Source: Eremophila alpestris peregrina (taxonomy: Eukaryota > Chordata > Aves > Passeriformes > Alaudidae). From it: a stretch of 64,000 nucleotides of DNA. The position numbers and the translations under genes were made by a program. This document shows positions 33,139 through 47,332 of this stretch, one piece after another; position 1 is the stretch's first letter, and each line of letters opens with the position of its first letter. The DNA lies in assembly GCA_009792885.1 (NCBI GenBank), contig WMCF01000006.1, forward strand, positions 3,608,037 through 3,672,036, in the 5' to 3' direction. Under the pieces are notes generated by a model. That model was given only the letters and a program-made list of their open reading frames with translations, did not search any database and was not told where the DNA came from.

Positions 33139-35764
33139 TTTGAATGAGATTGTGTGGAGTTCAATTGCTTAAATCAGTCATTAGAGATATTTAAGGGCTG
33201 GGCCAATTTAATCTAAACAGTGTTGTTATGACTTCCAGTCCATGTGTTTTTTTGTAACTCAAGAACTCTGCTTTATGTTTAAATCTCTGTATGTGGACTA
33301 ATATAACACAAATGGATCAAGCTAAAAGGGAATAAGAAGGGGGAGTGTCCAATTCTGAGCTGGCATCTGACTGCATTCTAGTCATTTAAATAATAATAGT
33401 GCTATGTCCTAGTTTTTCTATTGCTTCTCATGCACCCAGGATTGGGTCCTGGCTGCTTTCTTGTCAGAATAACTCTTTAAAATTCAAATATGAAGTTAAT
33501 TTATTTGTCTATTACCGTAAAATTTACTTGTGTAACAAGAATAATGTGTAGACATTAGCACCCTGTATCATCAACGTGTTGTAAGCCTGGTAAACGCCTT
33601 AGCTTGGCTTCAGCACTTAGTAGATCTGGCAACTTGTATATCCTTTGCATCCACACATTACCACTTAATTACCTTGTCACATCATTAAACCCAGGCACAT
33701 TTGCATTCCGGAGTGGTGCTGTGGGCGTGACTCAGAAAAAGATGAAAGAACAGCTGATGTTCCCTTGCATCAGGAAAATTTCTGGGAAGCTCCCTTCCAG
33801 CAGTGAGCTCATGGGATTAAATTTGTCAGTTCGTCCAGGATCCTTTCAGCAAAGGGATTGGCTATGGGTTACTCTGAGACTTTCTGCCCCTCTGAAGGCT
33901 AAAATTACAGCATGGCTGGTTTTCAAAGCTTTGCAGTGAGAAGCAATGTTCATAGGACCAAAGGGTGAACATCTTGAATACCAGTTTGTGAATGAGCTCT
34001 GAAACATCACCAATAGAGCTTTCTTTTGAAACAAATCAGGAATTATTGAAAGAATTATCTTAAATTAGTGCATTAAAGCTCAGACTTGTGCCAACTAATA
34101 TAAGTGATTAAACTAAAATATTTAAGTTGTGATGGCTGTAAGATCAATGAAAAGAGATGATGGATGTGCTGACCTTTGTCAGTTCCTTGAAATTAGATTA
34201 TAGATGAGCACTTCATTCAGATGGCCTATGACTGAAGCCCAGCTTTGATTCTCCATTGAGTAAATGATGAGCTGATGTTCATGCAGATTGTCTACTCTGT
34301 GATTGTCTACTGTTTCCTCTGCTTCTTCTTGATGATAGTAGTTCCCATTCATAGTTGATCCTTCCTGGTGCCTCTGCTGTGTTAGTTTGTGTCTCCATTG
34401 CAATCCAGGTTCGGGAATTAGTCTCTGTTTCCAGCATAAGATTACCCTCAGCTAGTATTGTCACCAGCCCTGGAGCTGTGCCTGTAGTTACCATCCCAAG
34501 GCAACAAAGAGTGTCTGTGATACATCAGGGAACTGAACCCTCCTAAGTTTTGCATCAGCCTTTCAACCAAGACATCTTCTCCCTTCATCAGCTGTCCCAT
34601 ACTCTCCAGACACAAACACACATTAAACATAAAAGTCTCTTTGTACATCACTTAAAACCAGTTTCTATCACACTTCCTAATCAATTTCGGAGTTGCAGCG
34701 GTAGTGAACAGAATATAAACCTCATGTTATCTTGGGTAATCACACAAGGTGCACGTGAATTACTTGAATCTTTTGAGCTCACACTGGTAGGTCAGAAATC
34801 TCAAAAGCTATTTAGAATTTCTGTTTGGAGTTCTGGATAGGACTTTGGTGAGAAAGGCTTCCTTGGCATACACAGCACCAACTTGCCATTCCAAGTCTGA
34901 GTACTGAAACTGTTGGAGACAGAAGGACAAAAAAGCTGCTGGAACTCCAAGAACAACAGGATCTACAACCAATGAAGATGTTAGAAATGCAGCTATATCC
35001 CATATTACACGTGACATGGTGAACCTGACTCACATCTGCCCAGAAGTCTTCATGGCAGGATGCAAACTGAACCCATCCCTCCAGATTCCCGTGTCAGAGC
35101 CCGCATGGTTCCCTGGTGTTGCCTTCCAGCCATTTGGGCTCAGTCCATGCACCCAGCTCAGGGTCACAATTGGGCATTCACCGCAGTGGCTGTCTGGAGA
35201 TCATTAGCACAGAATAATTTACTCTGTACATCTCTGTGCAGACAGTCTCCTTGCAGAACAGCTACAGTACAGTAGCTGAACAGTACCTTGCCAGTTGTTG
35301 ACAAATCTTGAGGCAAGGTGTGAAATGGGAAAAAGGGCCTCTGTTGCATCAGAAGCAGCACACAGATCCTTTGATTTCTGTCAAGGTTTTGAGCGAAACC
35401 CAGTATCTCTCACACCACCAACAAAGGATAATAACATAGATGAGTTTATATTTCAGAGAAACCAATTATACATTTATAAAGAACCCCGAAAGATATTTCA
35501 ATTGAAGAATGCAAAGGAATGCAATGACAAGAAGAAAGGCATTTAAATGTGTACTGAAAGGAACTGCAAGCTTGAGGAGATTACAATAAATTGCCAAATA
35601 GGCTGGGCAAGTAACAATCATTCATCCTTAAAAGCCATTAAAACAAAGCTAAAAAAAGTAAGTTCTGATCCTAATTAGGAGAAGCTTCTTGTGTGTGGTA
35701 ACTCATGTAAAATCTGCACTGTTAAAACAAGGTTAATACCTCGACAGAACTTCAAGGTACATTA

Positions 35765-35960
35765 TTTATGAGTTTCTATAGTGCTGCCTATTGTAGCACT
35801 TACCAAACATGAAAGAGCTTAGCATTACGTCAGCACTGTGGGCCAGAACATGTTCATTAACCCCATTATGCAAATGAGGAAGGAGGACGGGTACGCAGTG
35901 TCCAGATGCTCACAAAGCAAAGCCTGGTCTCTTGACTCCGTGTCCAGAGCTGGGAGCAAG
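35765..35960 (-). mobile_element. MIR-like SINE relic
   Basis: CCCCATTATGCAAATGAGGA, then GGTCTCTTGACTCCGTGTCC and AGAGCTGGGA follow the inverted MIR order. Ancient and weak. Confidence 0.4.
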
Positions 35961-37639
35961 GCAACAGCTCTCCTGGCCCACAGGCTTCCCCCTGAGCACC
36001 AGGCTGGTGGAGATCAGGGTCCTGTTGGACTTCCAGTGTTTGTGGAAGTGGTGCTGTGATTGGTCTCATGGTGAAACTCTTTCACACACACCTTTGCTGC
36101 CTGGCAGCAGGAGGCCCAGTGCCAAGGTTCACCTGAGCTCCTCCAGGCAGCTCTGCTGCCTGTCCTGCCTCCTCTAGTCACCCCGTGGGCATCATGGGAT
36201 CCTCTTCCATCACGTCCAGTGGCACTGACCTACTTACTTGCTCTGGAAGAAATGTGAGCCTTTTGTTTTCCTCCTATGAGATCATTGCCTCATTTTCTCT
36301 CTGGGTAAATAGGGGAGTTGTGGTAATAAACCCCAGCACTGGAAACCTAACCAGGGCTATTTAAAGCAGGGAGCAGAAAGGAAAAATACCAAGCATTGCA
36401 AGCAGAAAAGAAAGAATTTATGTGATTGCATCTGCATAAGCAGCTTCCAAACTGTTGCAAACTCCATTCTGCCAGATGGCAACCCATCCCCAAGAGTGAT
36501 ATTAAGATGCGTACTCACAGCAGGATTGTGACACTTTGCTTAGGGTCTGTTGATTAAAGGGGAGGGCATTGTGGGAAGTGGAGGAGTTGACAGGAGTTAC
36601 CTGATGTCCAGACAACTTCTTCTGGCCAGTTTCTTGGCTGGAAAGGAGAAAAATCACAACTTTGTGGAAACCTGGATGATTGCCCATAGTGAAACCATGT
36701 GATTTATGGGATATGCTGCCAACACTATTAGTATCTTTCATCTGAGTCTACAGTTTTGCAATAAGGAACAGCACTACTGTTCTTCAGTGACTCTAGTACT
36801 TCCTATTTGAAGGAGCCCATGTTACAGCCAGAGCACCATTCCTGGAATGGGAGCCTTTCAGGTCTGATATTTAAAAGGGAAAATTATTTCTGCAGCATTA
36901 GAAATTCTGTAGTCTATGGGGAAAAAAACCTCTCTTGTCCACCAGTCCAGTTACCACTTCGAAGACCTTGCTGTGGTCTTTCAAAACACCATCTGCCTTT
37001 GTTCTATAATTTCATGTCAGTACCAGATCTTACATAGTTGATACTGAGAATTTCTTCCTATCCCCTGCTGAGTACAGCCCTGGGTGTTGCAGAGCACCTT
37101 TGTTTTAACAGAGATCTATTCAAGACTCCAGATTTGGGTCAGGACTCTCAGCATCTTTCTTTTCAAGAGCTGTGAACACCATGGCAGGGCCAGGTAAGCC
37201 CACACTATGTATAATAAGGCTGATGAAATCTGCCAATCCTGGTGTAGATTCCTCTCCAAAAGGGTTATGAAGTGAAAGGCAGCATGATGCAAATCTGGCT
37301 GCACCACCCCTGGATCCAAGCTGAAGGGTTTCTCTGCTGGAGGCCGCTCACATTTCTGAAATCAGGACTAACTCAGAGTCACTCTGGCTTTGCCAACGCG
37401 GTGAAGCAGAACTTCCTTCTTTCCCAGGCCACGTCAGTAGTTCAAATGGTAAACCTCACAAATGACAGTGCCTGACGTGCGTCCTCCAGCTCCACAGCCT
37501 GTATGTTTTGGAAGTAAAAAGTGGACATCCAGCCCCAACTTTGGACATCTCAAAAAGCAGCCTGAGCCTCCTAAGTGCTGAGCAAGCTCCCCCAATGGAG
37601 GAAACATGGTTTCAGCTGACTAACTGTAAGCACTCAGTT

Positions 37640-37810
37640 AGCTTAGCTTCTCCTCCTGTATGCTCACCTAAAAGTGGGGATGATTACATCTGACTCCCTC
37701 TCCAGGCATTTGGAAGCTAATTTTCTTAATGCTTGTCAAGCACTTTCAGGACTTCAGATGAAAGGGGCCGCAGATAGGCAAAGCACTGCTATTACTATTA
37801 ATTATTTCCA
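37640..37810 (+). mobile_element. MIR-like SINE relic
   Basis: AAAAGTGGGGATGATTACAT, a GCTTGTCAAGCACTTTCAGG segment and a final ATTACTATTAATTATT resemble the 3' half of MIR. Confidence 0.35.
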
Positions 37811-39664
37811 TTGTGCAAGGAGACATGAAAGCAGCAAGAGTGGTGATTACTCGCTTCCTTTACAAGTGTCAAGACACAGCGCAAATGCACAGACGGGGAT
37901 CCTCCCTGCCCTGCAGGGCTCCTAATCTCACCAGCCAGATCTACCTGACAAAGAGCAGGGAAGGGAGCACAAACCCAGACAAAACCAATGCACGTAGTGA
38001 CTTACCGCACACGGGCTGAGTTTTGCAACAGCTGCTTTTTACAAGTGTCCTGTTAGCCAAAAAAAGCGCACAATATTACTGTTCCGAGGTATTTAAAAAT
38101 CTCAAGTCAGCATCTCAAAAAAGGAAAAGTCTTTTACAAAAGGTAGTAAATGCAAACTCTCCTTGTTTGCCCTCTAATTTTTGAGCAAATCCAGCTTTGA
38201 AGTTTTTCTTTGCAGCCATGAGTACTGAAAATATTTATTATAAAGAAGAAGTCAAAACTATCCACGAACAATTTGAAATATTTGGGTACGCAGAACAAAT
38301 TCCTGGTGGTAACGGGTTGCTGCCAATCAACTGCTCAGCAAGAAGGAAGTGAGCTCATCCCTCTTCCCTCCCATGTACCCAGTGAGTCTCTCGCAATTAG
38401 TTTTCCTTCTCCCCAAAGTGCCGGGGGGCTGGGTGTTAGGAGGAGCTTACATGCAGTGATGAGGTGCTCCTCAGTACGTTGCTCCTTTATCTAATGCCTG
38501 ACTAGACAGGCAGACAGATACAGAAGTAAAAAACCCAAGTGGATCCCAGACAGATGCTGAAAACTCAGATTGTGAAAGGGCTGGTGCTGGCTCAGTGGAG
38601 GGAGTAGGAAACATGACCAAGGCCAGTAGCATAGCTGGAGTGGAGTGCTCTGGGATGAGATGTGCCAATCTGAGCCATCACACCTTTCCTTCAGAGTGTG
38701 AAGGGTTGCAGAGGCAGAGCCTGGGTCAGGGAGTACTGGGCTAGCCCAAGGGTCAGGCAGATGCATCCCTCACCTCCTTCAGGGTCTGTTTCAGCCCATC
38801 AGTGGAATGAGATTGTAGCTGGACCTGCAATGTCCTGGGTGAATCCAGCAATTGCTGAACCTTCCTCTGACTGTTACATGAATCCAAATGGTATTCTTGT
38901 TTGCTTTTTCCCAAGTAAAAGCACCCAGCCTATTTAATAACAGCTAGTGAACACGCTTGGGACAACATCAGCTGCATTTGTTTTTTTAAATTTATTGTGG
39001 CATGAGGATGCCTGATGGAAGACACCACCAGACACATGCTTTAATTAAACTATTGAACTATTCTTAAAAGAATTTGAGCCTCTTTCAAAAAGCAATTTTT
39101 CCAAGTAAGAGGCAGCTGTATTTCTTGGAGATCATAGGGAAATGCCTCCTTAGCCCATTAAGCATCTTTAGGATATTAGAAATAGGTTTAAAATGCTGAA
39201 CCAGCTGTCTTCCATACACTACTTCTGCTTTCCAGGGCTACATTTCATCCTTGGGCTCCTCCAAGCTCCCTCTAATGGCCATCGACATCATGGGTCATTG
39301 TCCCTCTGTGCCACTGCAGGGGAACCACACCGGCAGGAAGCCCCAGCATTGCACAGGGTGAGATGTGGCCCCTGGAGGAGGCTCTCCAGGCTTTTATTTT
39401 GGTAGTGTGAGTGGCTCCATCTCTCACCGAGCTCTTTTATGATCCTGTCTCCACCCAGTATCTTCCTTCTTATCACTTCCCGGTGCTGCTGCCTTTCTCC
39501 CAGCCTTGGGAGACTTGCCATCATCACAGAGTTAGTGCAGGGCTTGCCCTCAGCTCAGTTCAGGCCCACACCTAGTATAAGAAATGGATTACACCACCAA
39601 GGAATGACAAGAGCATACTTCAGATGTTTGTTCATTTTTTTAAGTCTAGTTTTCGGATGTCTTC

Positions 39665-39785
39665 CTCATGCTGGTTCAGGCAGGGCTACCTGGAGCTGGC
39701 TACCCTGGACCATGCCCAGATGGCTTTTGAATATTTCCAGGACTGGAGATTATAGATCACCAGGGATGGAGACAGACAGTTCACC
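39665..39785 (-). mobile_element. CR1 LINE relic
   Basis: GGACCATGCCCAGATGGCTT followed by TTGAATATTTCCAGGACTGG resembles the inverted CR1 3' region. Well decayed. Confidence 0.5.
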
Positions 39786-42700
39786 CCTTTTCAGACAGGA
39801 CCTTTAATTATGTCTGCCTAATTTTACACATGAAAAAAAATGCCTGCAGCCTGCTTTCCTCAACATTCCCCCACCCTCAAAATAGCCTTGAATCTGCCTT
39901 TCAGTGGGCATAGAAACAGTAAAGAATAAATAATTTGAAGATGAAGATCGCTGAATTTCTGGGGAAATCTGGGATGTGTTTGGCTGTGAAAGCAGAGAAT
40001 CCCTTTCAGAAACCCATGCAGTGCGAAGAAATGCCCAAAAGCACTTCCCACTTTGGGAAATACTGACTTAATTGCCTCAGGCCCTTCTGTGACGTAATAG
40101 GAGATTTTAAATACTATCCTGTCCCACAATGGATGCAAACAACTAACAACTTTGGAGTGAGCAAGAGGATGGATTGTGCTTTCTTCAGCTAGCCAGCACC
40201 AGCTGGAAAGAAACAAACCTCAGGATCTGCAAACCAGCTGTATTTCCAAAGGCTTATACAATTTTTCCGCATATATTCATTTCTCTAAAACAGGCAAAGC
40301 AAGTAGTAAGTACTTCTAGCAAGCAGTAATTCTTGCTACAAACCTGGCCTCATGTGCATGTTCAAAACATCACAACTACGTACACAGAGCTAGTATTCAT
40401 TTTCCTTTTTTCCTTTGGGCACAAAACCAGATGGAGATGGTGAATGAGAGGACAGTGCCCCTTGCAATAACAAAACACTTAATGGTCACTTCTGACCTCC
40501 TGGGTGTTGCCCACCTCTTTCATTCTGGTGGGAATCACTGCCCCAGGTGCCTCAGCCTTGCACAGAAATTTGTAATCTCTGTCAAGTTAGCTGGATAAGC
40601 TATATCTCTCAGTCTGACCAAAACCAGCACTCTGGACTACAGAAAGCTTCCCTTCTGACAGCATCAAACATCTATAAAAAATACAATGAGCATTTTTGGA
40701 CAAACCACATAAATCTTCAGCATATTCCCAATATTCCTTTTTCATTACTGAAGACTTCCTAAGAAACCTGGGGCAGTTCAGGACAAGAGAGGAAGGGAGA
40801 AGGATCACCAGTAAGATTCCTCCTGTTCCCTCAAGTAAATAGGGGTATTTTCCAGTCAGTACTGCTTTTAGCTCCTAATTCACCCTCTTCCTAAGCACAT
40901 TCTTGGGCAAACCCCAGTGTCAAAACATATGATGAGAAATGCCTTTCAGCCAAAACCAGAAAGAAGTGTTGCATGAAACCAGCAAAATGAAAGCACAAAC
41001 CTCTAATTATTTTAATATTGGGTAGTGACAGTGTTGTTCTGTGTTGGGAGTACAAACAACCCTTGGCCACAGGTCATAGTTCATTGCTATTTTAGTAAAC
41101 ATTGGGGTTGGTACACTGCTGTCCCTGGGCAAACCACTCAGGTAATTAAATAAAACAAGCTTTGTTACAAATCAGATGAACATATATACACACAACCAAG
41201 CAATGGATGATACTTTGTCGGATGGGCAGAGCTCACTGGGTGCTGTCTCAGGACCATACTCCTCACCCCAGAAGGTGCTTTTGCAGAGGATTGGCTGTGC
41301 CACCCAGGGGTGCCCTGGCATCACAGAGTAACTGATAATTATGGGATTTATTCCCAGTGCACTGTCTCTTGGTAGTGGTGCAAGTGTCCCCAGGGGCAAT
41401 GGCAATGACGTGTGTGCTGCCAGTGCAGGGGGAAACGTGTGCTTAGCAGGATGTCATCTCAGGGAGCAGAGAGAGTCTAAGTATGTAGGAAAGGGGATTA
41501 TGCTTAAATGGAGAGACAAGAGAAAAGAAGTGGGGGTGAATGAAAAATAGGTAAAACAGAAGGGAAGATCAATCCATGTGACTGTTGTTGCTGCAAAGTG
41601 CATGTCCAGCATATGCTGTGTGTTGGGACCACCAGTGCATGATGCTGCAATGCAGTGAATACACTCCCAAAGAGTGCAGAGAGCCTATTTCAAAATTTGT
41701 CCAGAATAACTTCCATTCCACCTCTTCTGACTCATAGGTATCCTTAATATAAAAACCTTAACTTGCACCACTCAGCCATTAAAAGTAGTTGTTTTCTGAC
41801 TGTCTCTGATCTGATTCAAGTCACAAGCCTTTATGTACTGAGCTGTTTCTCAGCTTCCTCAATACTCTTGCTGTGCAATCAGCTCTCTGTGGCCTGGGTC
41901 ATGTGGGTCTTGGATACTCCAAATAAAGGAAAACCTGAATAACTCATGTAGTGCCATTTCCATCTTCCTGTTACTACCTTAACAGAGCGTCTGCATGCTT
42001 CAGGATCCAGGCAGGCACCTTCAGCTAGGCAACTGCTGCAAGCAAAAGCCAGGTTACCTGCAATGCCCATACACATGGACCTTCTCAGAGCTAGCTGATC
42101 TCAGAAAAAGCTTCTCAACAGGAGTTAAATTTCCTAACAGCAGTCTGATCTCAGGAAAATCAACCTCCCCTTCCCTCAGTTGAAGGGAACATTAACAGCA
42201 AAGTGTCACAGGAAACAGCAGCAAGAAATAATGTGTCAAAATGGAATAAATTAAATTGAGTGTCACTGTGTACTCAGAATAAAGCTGTAACTTCAGAGCA
42301 ATCACTTAAGTTTTGTACAAGAATAGATAGGAACAGAGCTGCCTTGCTCCTTTTTCCACATCATACTAAAACAGCAAAAAGGCCATTTTTCCTTAGTGCG
42401 CAGCAGCCACGCTCCAAATGGGGCAGATCAATTAACAGAGTAAGTGGGCAGTCAGATATGCCCTTCAAAAACCTGCACAGCGCTGTGATTCTTCAGTTTC
42501 TCACATTGCACCACTCAGGGAAATTGTGGGGCTAGAACTGTTTTCATTCCTATCATGAGGAACAACATATTTACAGTTCCTCTCTCAGTTCCCATGTCAC
42601 TATGTGTAACTGGAAAATTAACAAAGAATTTATGGCTAAAAGGGTAGAAAAAAAGGAGGATCAGAGCTGGTGTACAGTAAGTCAATATAATCAGGACACA

Positions 42701-45099
42701 TTGATCAGTGGAACACAAAATGTTTTCATTGCCTTAAAAGTCAATATTCCAGGGGGCAAAATAGATGTACACAATCATACACACTCAGCGTAGCCACTGA
42801 ACACTTCACAGACAAAGCTCAGGGTTTCTAAGTGTTCTAGAGCTCGCTTGCTTTCATTTGTTTTGGGTGAGTCTGTCACTTTAGAAAAACAGGTAGGAGT
42901 CAGGATGCCCGGTGTTAATACAGATTTTTACTATGTTCTTCTTTTTGGCATTCTTCTGTGGCTCACAATGAGCAGTACTTAGCACAGAACTCATCAAAGA
43001 CTGAATGTAGATCCTACTCAGTAATGAGCACAACTAAAGATATTCTTGGACCAGTAAGAGAATAGAGTTCAATATAACTTACTATTATTTTGCTTTTTTC
43101 TGTAGTGACTAGAAGCACTTTGGTTAAGCCCCTGAGCACCCAAGTGTTATATAAATGTAGATAAAACCACTGAACTTGCCCCAAACAGTTTAAAAGCTGC
43201 ATTGTGGATAGACAAACTTTGGAAAGTGCAGAGAAGAAAATGAGACAGTAGAGGTGAGAAACTACAGAGGTGAGGTTTGCACATCATCCTGGAGGAGTAT
43301 GAGCCAGGCAAAACCAGAGAAAAGCAGAATCGAAATGAAGGATGTTGAGCCCAGCTTAGGGTGTTTGGTATGTGAAGATGGGAGAGGTGGCCTGAGAGAT
43401 ATCGTGGAGTTAAAGTCTATAAAAACTCCAAGCAACCAGGATATGAGATTTAGGGGCAGGGTTCATCTTAAGTATCATTATGAAGTTCCCTCATTTGCTT
43501 CTAAACTCTCTACATAAGCTGGCAGGTCCCTCCAGTTGTTCCAGCTGTCAGTGCAAATTGCTGATGGTCTTCAAGTTGTTCTAAAGTTAATTCTTTAACT
43601 GCTTTAAATGTCACTAGACCTGGTGCCTTTGTCCTGTCTGAAGATTGTATGACACTTACTCTGTTCCTTTCCCTTGGGGTTGAAGCACTGCCACAAAAGA
43701 CATGGTTAAAGGCTGTTGCTGCTGATGTTAGTTGAAGTTTGGGGCATTGGATTCAGTGAGTTGTTTGGTTTTCCTCATTGTCAACATCTGCATTTTAATG
43801 AAGGTTCTTTGCCTGAGATTCCTCTGAGATCACTCAAGGTTTTCACTGGCTGGGAGCCAGTGACAATTTGATATTATTATTTATATTAAATATGCAACCA
43901 GAGACTGAATTCCTGGTGCTTTTGCAGTCATGCTGCCATGCTGGTAGTCCTCACAGATGCAATTCATCTGACAACAGATTCTGACATCTAGATCTGAACA
44001 AGTGGTGAGACTTTTACCATCAATGATTTACTGTAACCCTACAGTAATTCCTCAAAGAGATCTTATGATTCTTTTCCTTAGAAGTGTCTGTTTCTCTCAT
44101 GAGAAATAAGCACAGCCTAGGTTGACATCTAGGCCTAAAGTCACATGAGATGAATTCTACCCTTCACAACCAATCTTTCCTAGCAAGTTTAGAAGATGAA
44201 GGTGAAAGGTGAGGATGCAGATGCTTGTCAGAGAGGGGATGTTTTCAGTTGACAGGAGGAATCTGGTGTATTCCCAGCACAACTGGGGCCAAATCTGACC
44301 TACCAAGTAACATATATATTTCTATGTTTTACAGTTTGGACATATTTAACAGTTATTATTATCATCACATTTTCTACAAAAGAAACTCCCTTTACCTTCA
44401 GTCTTCTCCTAGTTCAATTTTCATGTCTTAATACTCTTCATTGTGTTTTACATTTCTTGGCCCATCCCTAGCGTCTCTTCTACCTTTATTTTCTCCACTG
44501 TCAAAGCAAATTTTCAGTTTCCCTTCCATATTCCCACTCTCACCTCCTTGGAACAGTGTAGCATTTTGTTTCCTTGCTCCCTCCCTTGGCCACATCTCTC
44601 TTTTCTCCCCAGCCTGTCTGTCCTTCTTTCTCCTTTTTCTCCTGTCTTACTGTGAGTCTTCTTCCCCTCCCCATCCCCCTCCTCACCTAACTCTCCCAAG
44701 AGCATGCTTTGGAGCACAGCCAGTACTGAATTTTAACAGTTGGTGTGCAGAAGATGACACCACACCAATGGCCAGACTTTGATGCGCCACCACCTCGTGC
44801 TACAACCACATTTTTTGCCAGGTACTCATTGTTCCCCTGCCATCTCCTGCCTCTCCTCTTCTGCCAAACTCCACACCAGTTGAAATGGTTACAGCTGCAA
44901 AAAGGTCTCTGCTGCTCCAATCCACGTGTCCTGGGGGCTGAGGCATTGACCATTGGAACACTGCCTTGAAATAATCAATAGCCGCGGGTGACACGCCAGC
45001 CTCGCGCTGGCCAACCAGGGATAACTTGGGGTATTTCCTCATTCTCAGAGAGAAACAGCTATTTGTTTAATAGAGGCCGTCACCCAAAAACGTCGCTGT

Positions 45100-45195
45100 G
45101 CCTGGCTCAGACAGCCACACTCCGGGAGAGAGGAGCTGGAAAGCCTGAAGCCAGCTGTGGGGAACTCTGGAGGCCATCTTAGCCCTGTTCAGAAG
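45100..45195 (+). other. Possible noncoding first exon of the L6-family gene
   Basis: A locally CpG-richer stretch (44980-45195) ends in a strong donor, AGAAG/GTAAGC, at 45195/45196. A matching acceptor (TTTCCTGAGCAG) stands ten bases before the coding start at 48156, showing that the ATG-containing exon has an upstream partner. The 5' limit of this exon is a guess. Confidence 0.35.
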
Positions 45196-47079
45196 GTAAG
45201 CAAAAGTATTTACGTGCTTACTGTTACATTAAAAAGCAAAACTTTCTCAAAAATTAGAAGCTTGCTCTAGCCACCTTGCTTAATGAAGCTGTAGAATGTG
45301 TTTTTGTTTGGTGAATCAATAAAGTGTTTTAAGTGCTTCTGGCAAACCAGAGTGTTTTCCTAAGCTGTAATAACACACGCAGATCCTCTGATGTGCGCAG
45401 GTGGCAAAGCGGCATTGATTTTGGTGGTAAAGGCTCTCACTAGGTCTGGTGATTGTTGTTTTGGTAAGTTCTCCCTGCAGTTTGAAGTGGTATTGAGATA
45501 GGTCAGAGAGAATGGGCTGGAACCCCCAGTTCTTCCAGCCAAAGCAGCGTCTTGTTGCTTTGTGCCATACGAGAACTGGGCCCTCCGGCGATGTACGAAA
45601 GATGCAGAAGAGAATTTATAACTCAACTACAAGGCTTAGCTTTTGTAGAAGGAGGTTAGGCTGTGCCTGTGCTTGTTTGCTTCTCTCTGGGGAGGGGAAG
45701 TAGGTGAGGTCGGGCAAACAAATGGAAAAGCTAAAGCTGGAACAAGATAGGAAAGCAGGCAGGCAAGAGCTAGTTGTAAAAAAATAACCTAGACATTGGT
45801 TGTTTGAAAGACAGATGAAATATGCAGTATTCTTTCCATTTTCCTCCATTCCCCACTTCATGTTTCACTTGCACATTGTTGGTCTGTTTAGATTTTTATC
45901 TCATTGAGCTAGGGCTTTTTCCAGAGGCTTGCAAAATACTTTGCCAAATTTTGAGCACTGTGTAAACAACAGATAATGACCATAAACACAGAAGTATCTC
46001 TGCTAAAAATGATCCCATCTGGAATAGTTTAATGCCAGTTAGCTTATTTTAAAGATGAAGTAAAAAGCTCAACCTGACTGCAAAGTGCTCATAAAGAAAA
46101 GTCATATAAGGACAGTGCTCTTGGCGAACTCATAGCAGCAGAGAATGATGCAAACTTTTTGTTACAGAAATGCAAACTCAGAAGTCTCTGGCAGCCACAG
46201 CTGCTTCACAGCAATATATGGCACCCCATACATTCTTTAGTTTTCCCTCTCAGTTGAAGAGGTCTGAGGACATCTCACTTGATATCTTCCCTTATCTCTT
46301 CACTGTCTTAATTCTGTCACCAAAGTCTGTTTTAGCCTGTCTCTGGCTTTCTCAAATGGCTTCAAGCTACCTTTCACCAGGGCCTTTGTCTTGCTTGGGA
46401 ACCCAACCTTGATTGATTTCTGTGTTCCTAACCTGCTTAATACCTTCTCCACTCCAATCTTTGTCATAAAACTTTCCAGATTAGCCAATGCACATGAGTA
46501 AATTGAGGGACATTTCACTGCTGACTGCCTCAGTTATTACAAAAACTATTTGCACATAACAAGCAAAGGCATCTGCATGTGCATGAAATGGTGTGTGTCT
46601 ATGTCCTTTTCCTTCTCTTGCATTTGATAACTTACAGGAGGGCAAAGCCCTTTTTGTCATAAACTGACAGTTCTCTCTGAGGACAGAAATCCACAGCTTG
46701 ATGTTTTGTATTTTCACGTACATTTTATATTTTTATGCATTTTAAAGTCTTGAGCTGGAATGAAGCCATGATAAAACATCATGAAGAAGTTGTGATCAGT
46801 TTGTGCCATAAAGTTGAAGGTGGTATTCAAGTTCAAAAGCCTGACCCAGTAGTCTGAAACTTCCAAAGGGACATGGGGATTTATCTGTAGATCCTCTTTT
46901 GTACTGATCAGGCTTTTCCCTCTGGCTGTCGATCACAGCATGAGTGCAGCGTGAGCTGAGGTTGTAGACTTTGGTGAAGAGGGGCCTAATAACAGCCTAC
47001 AAAAAACTGGGGTGACAGAGGTGATGGAGTGGTGTGAGAGGATATCATGAGGAGCAACAGCCCTGTTGACAACTTTGGA

Positions 47080-47332
47080 GATTCAGTCTGGACATGAGAA
47101 GACTTTTTCATCAAGAGATTAGGTCAGCCCTGCAACAGGTCACCCAGAGAGGCAGTGGTGGGTCAATCCTTGGGGGTTTTTAAAGCTCAGCTACACAAAG
47201 CCATGGCTGACACAGTGACCTAGTGTTGGTGGTAATCCTGCTTTCAGCAGGAGGTTGGACTGGACACCTGCAGAGAGCTCTCTCAACCAGTGCTTCATTT
47301 ATGTTGATTATTTGATTAAAAAAAAAAAAAAA
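47080..47332 (+). mobile_element. CR1 LINE fragment with A-run
   Basis: Contains CACCCAGAGAGGCAGTGGTG and GCAGGAGGTTGGACTGGACA, typical of CR1 3' regions, and ends near a run of 15 A (47318-47332). Confidence 0.7.

Larger units (their letters stand above)
31001..45099. other. Intergenic region between CP and the L6-family gene
   Basis: About 14 kb between two divergent genes. Holds the candidate regulatory cluster near 33.1 kb, a tetranucleotide repeat at 32.83 kb, two MIR-like relics (35.8 and 37.7 kb) and a degraded CR1 at 39.7 kb. The remainder is unremarkable and carries no open frame I recognise. Confidence 0.7.

Noticed and set aside
35008..35013. CACGTG E-box upstream of CP
   Set aside because: A single six-base palindrome with no neighbouring sites; expected by chance.
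39439..39807. 122-codon plus-strand open frame
   Set aside because: Overlaps an inverted CR1 relic and has no recognisable domain or splice context.
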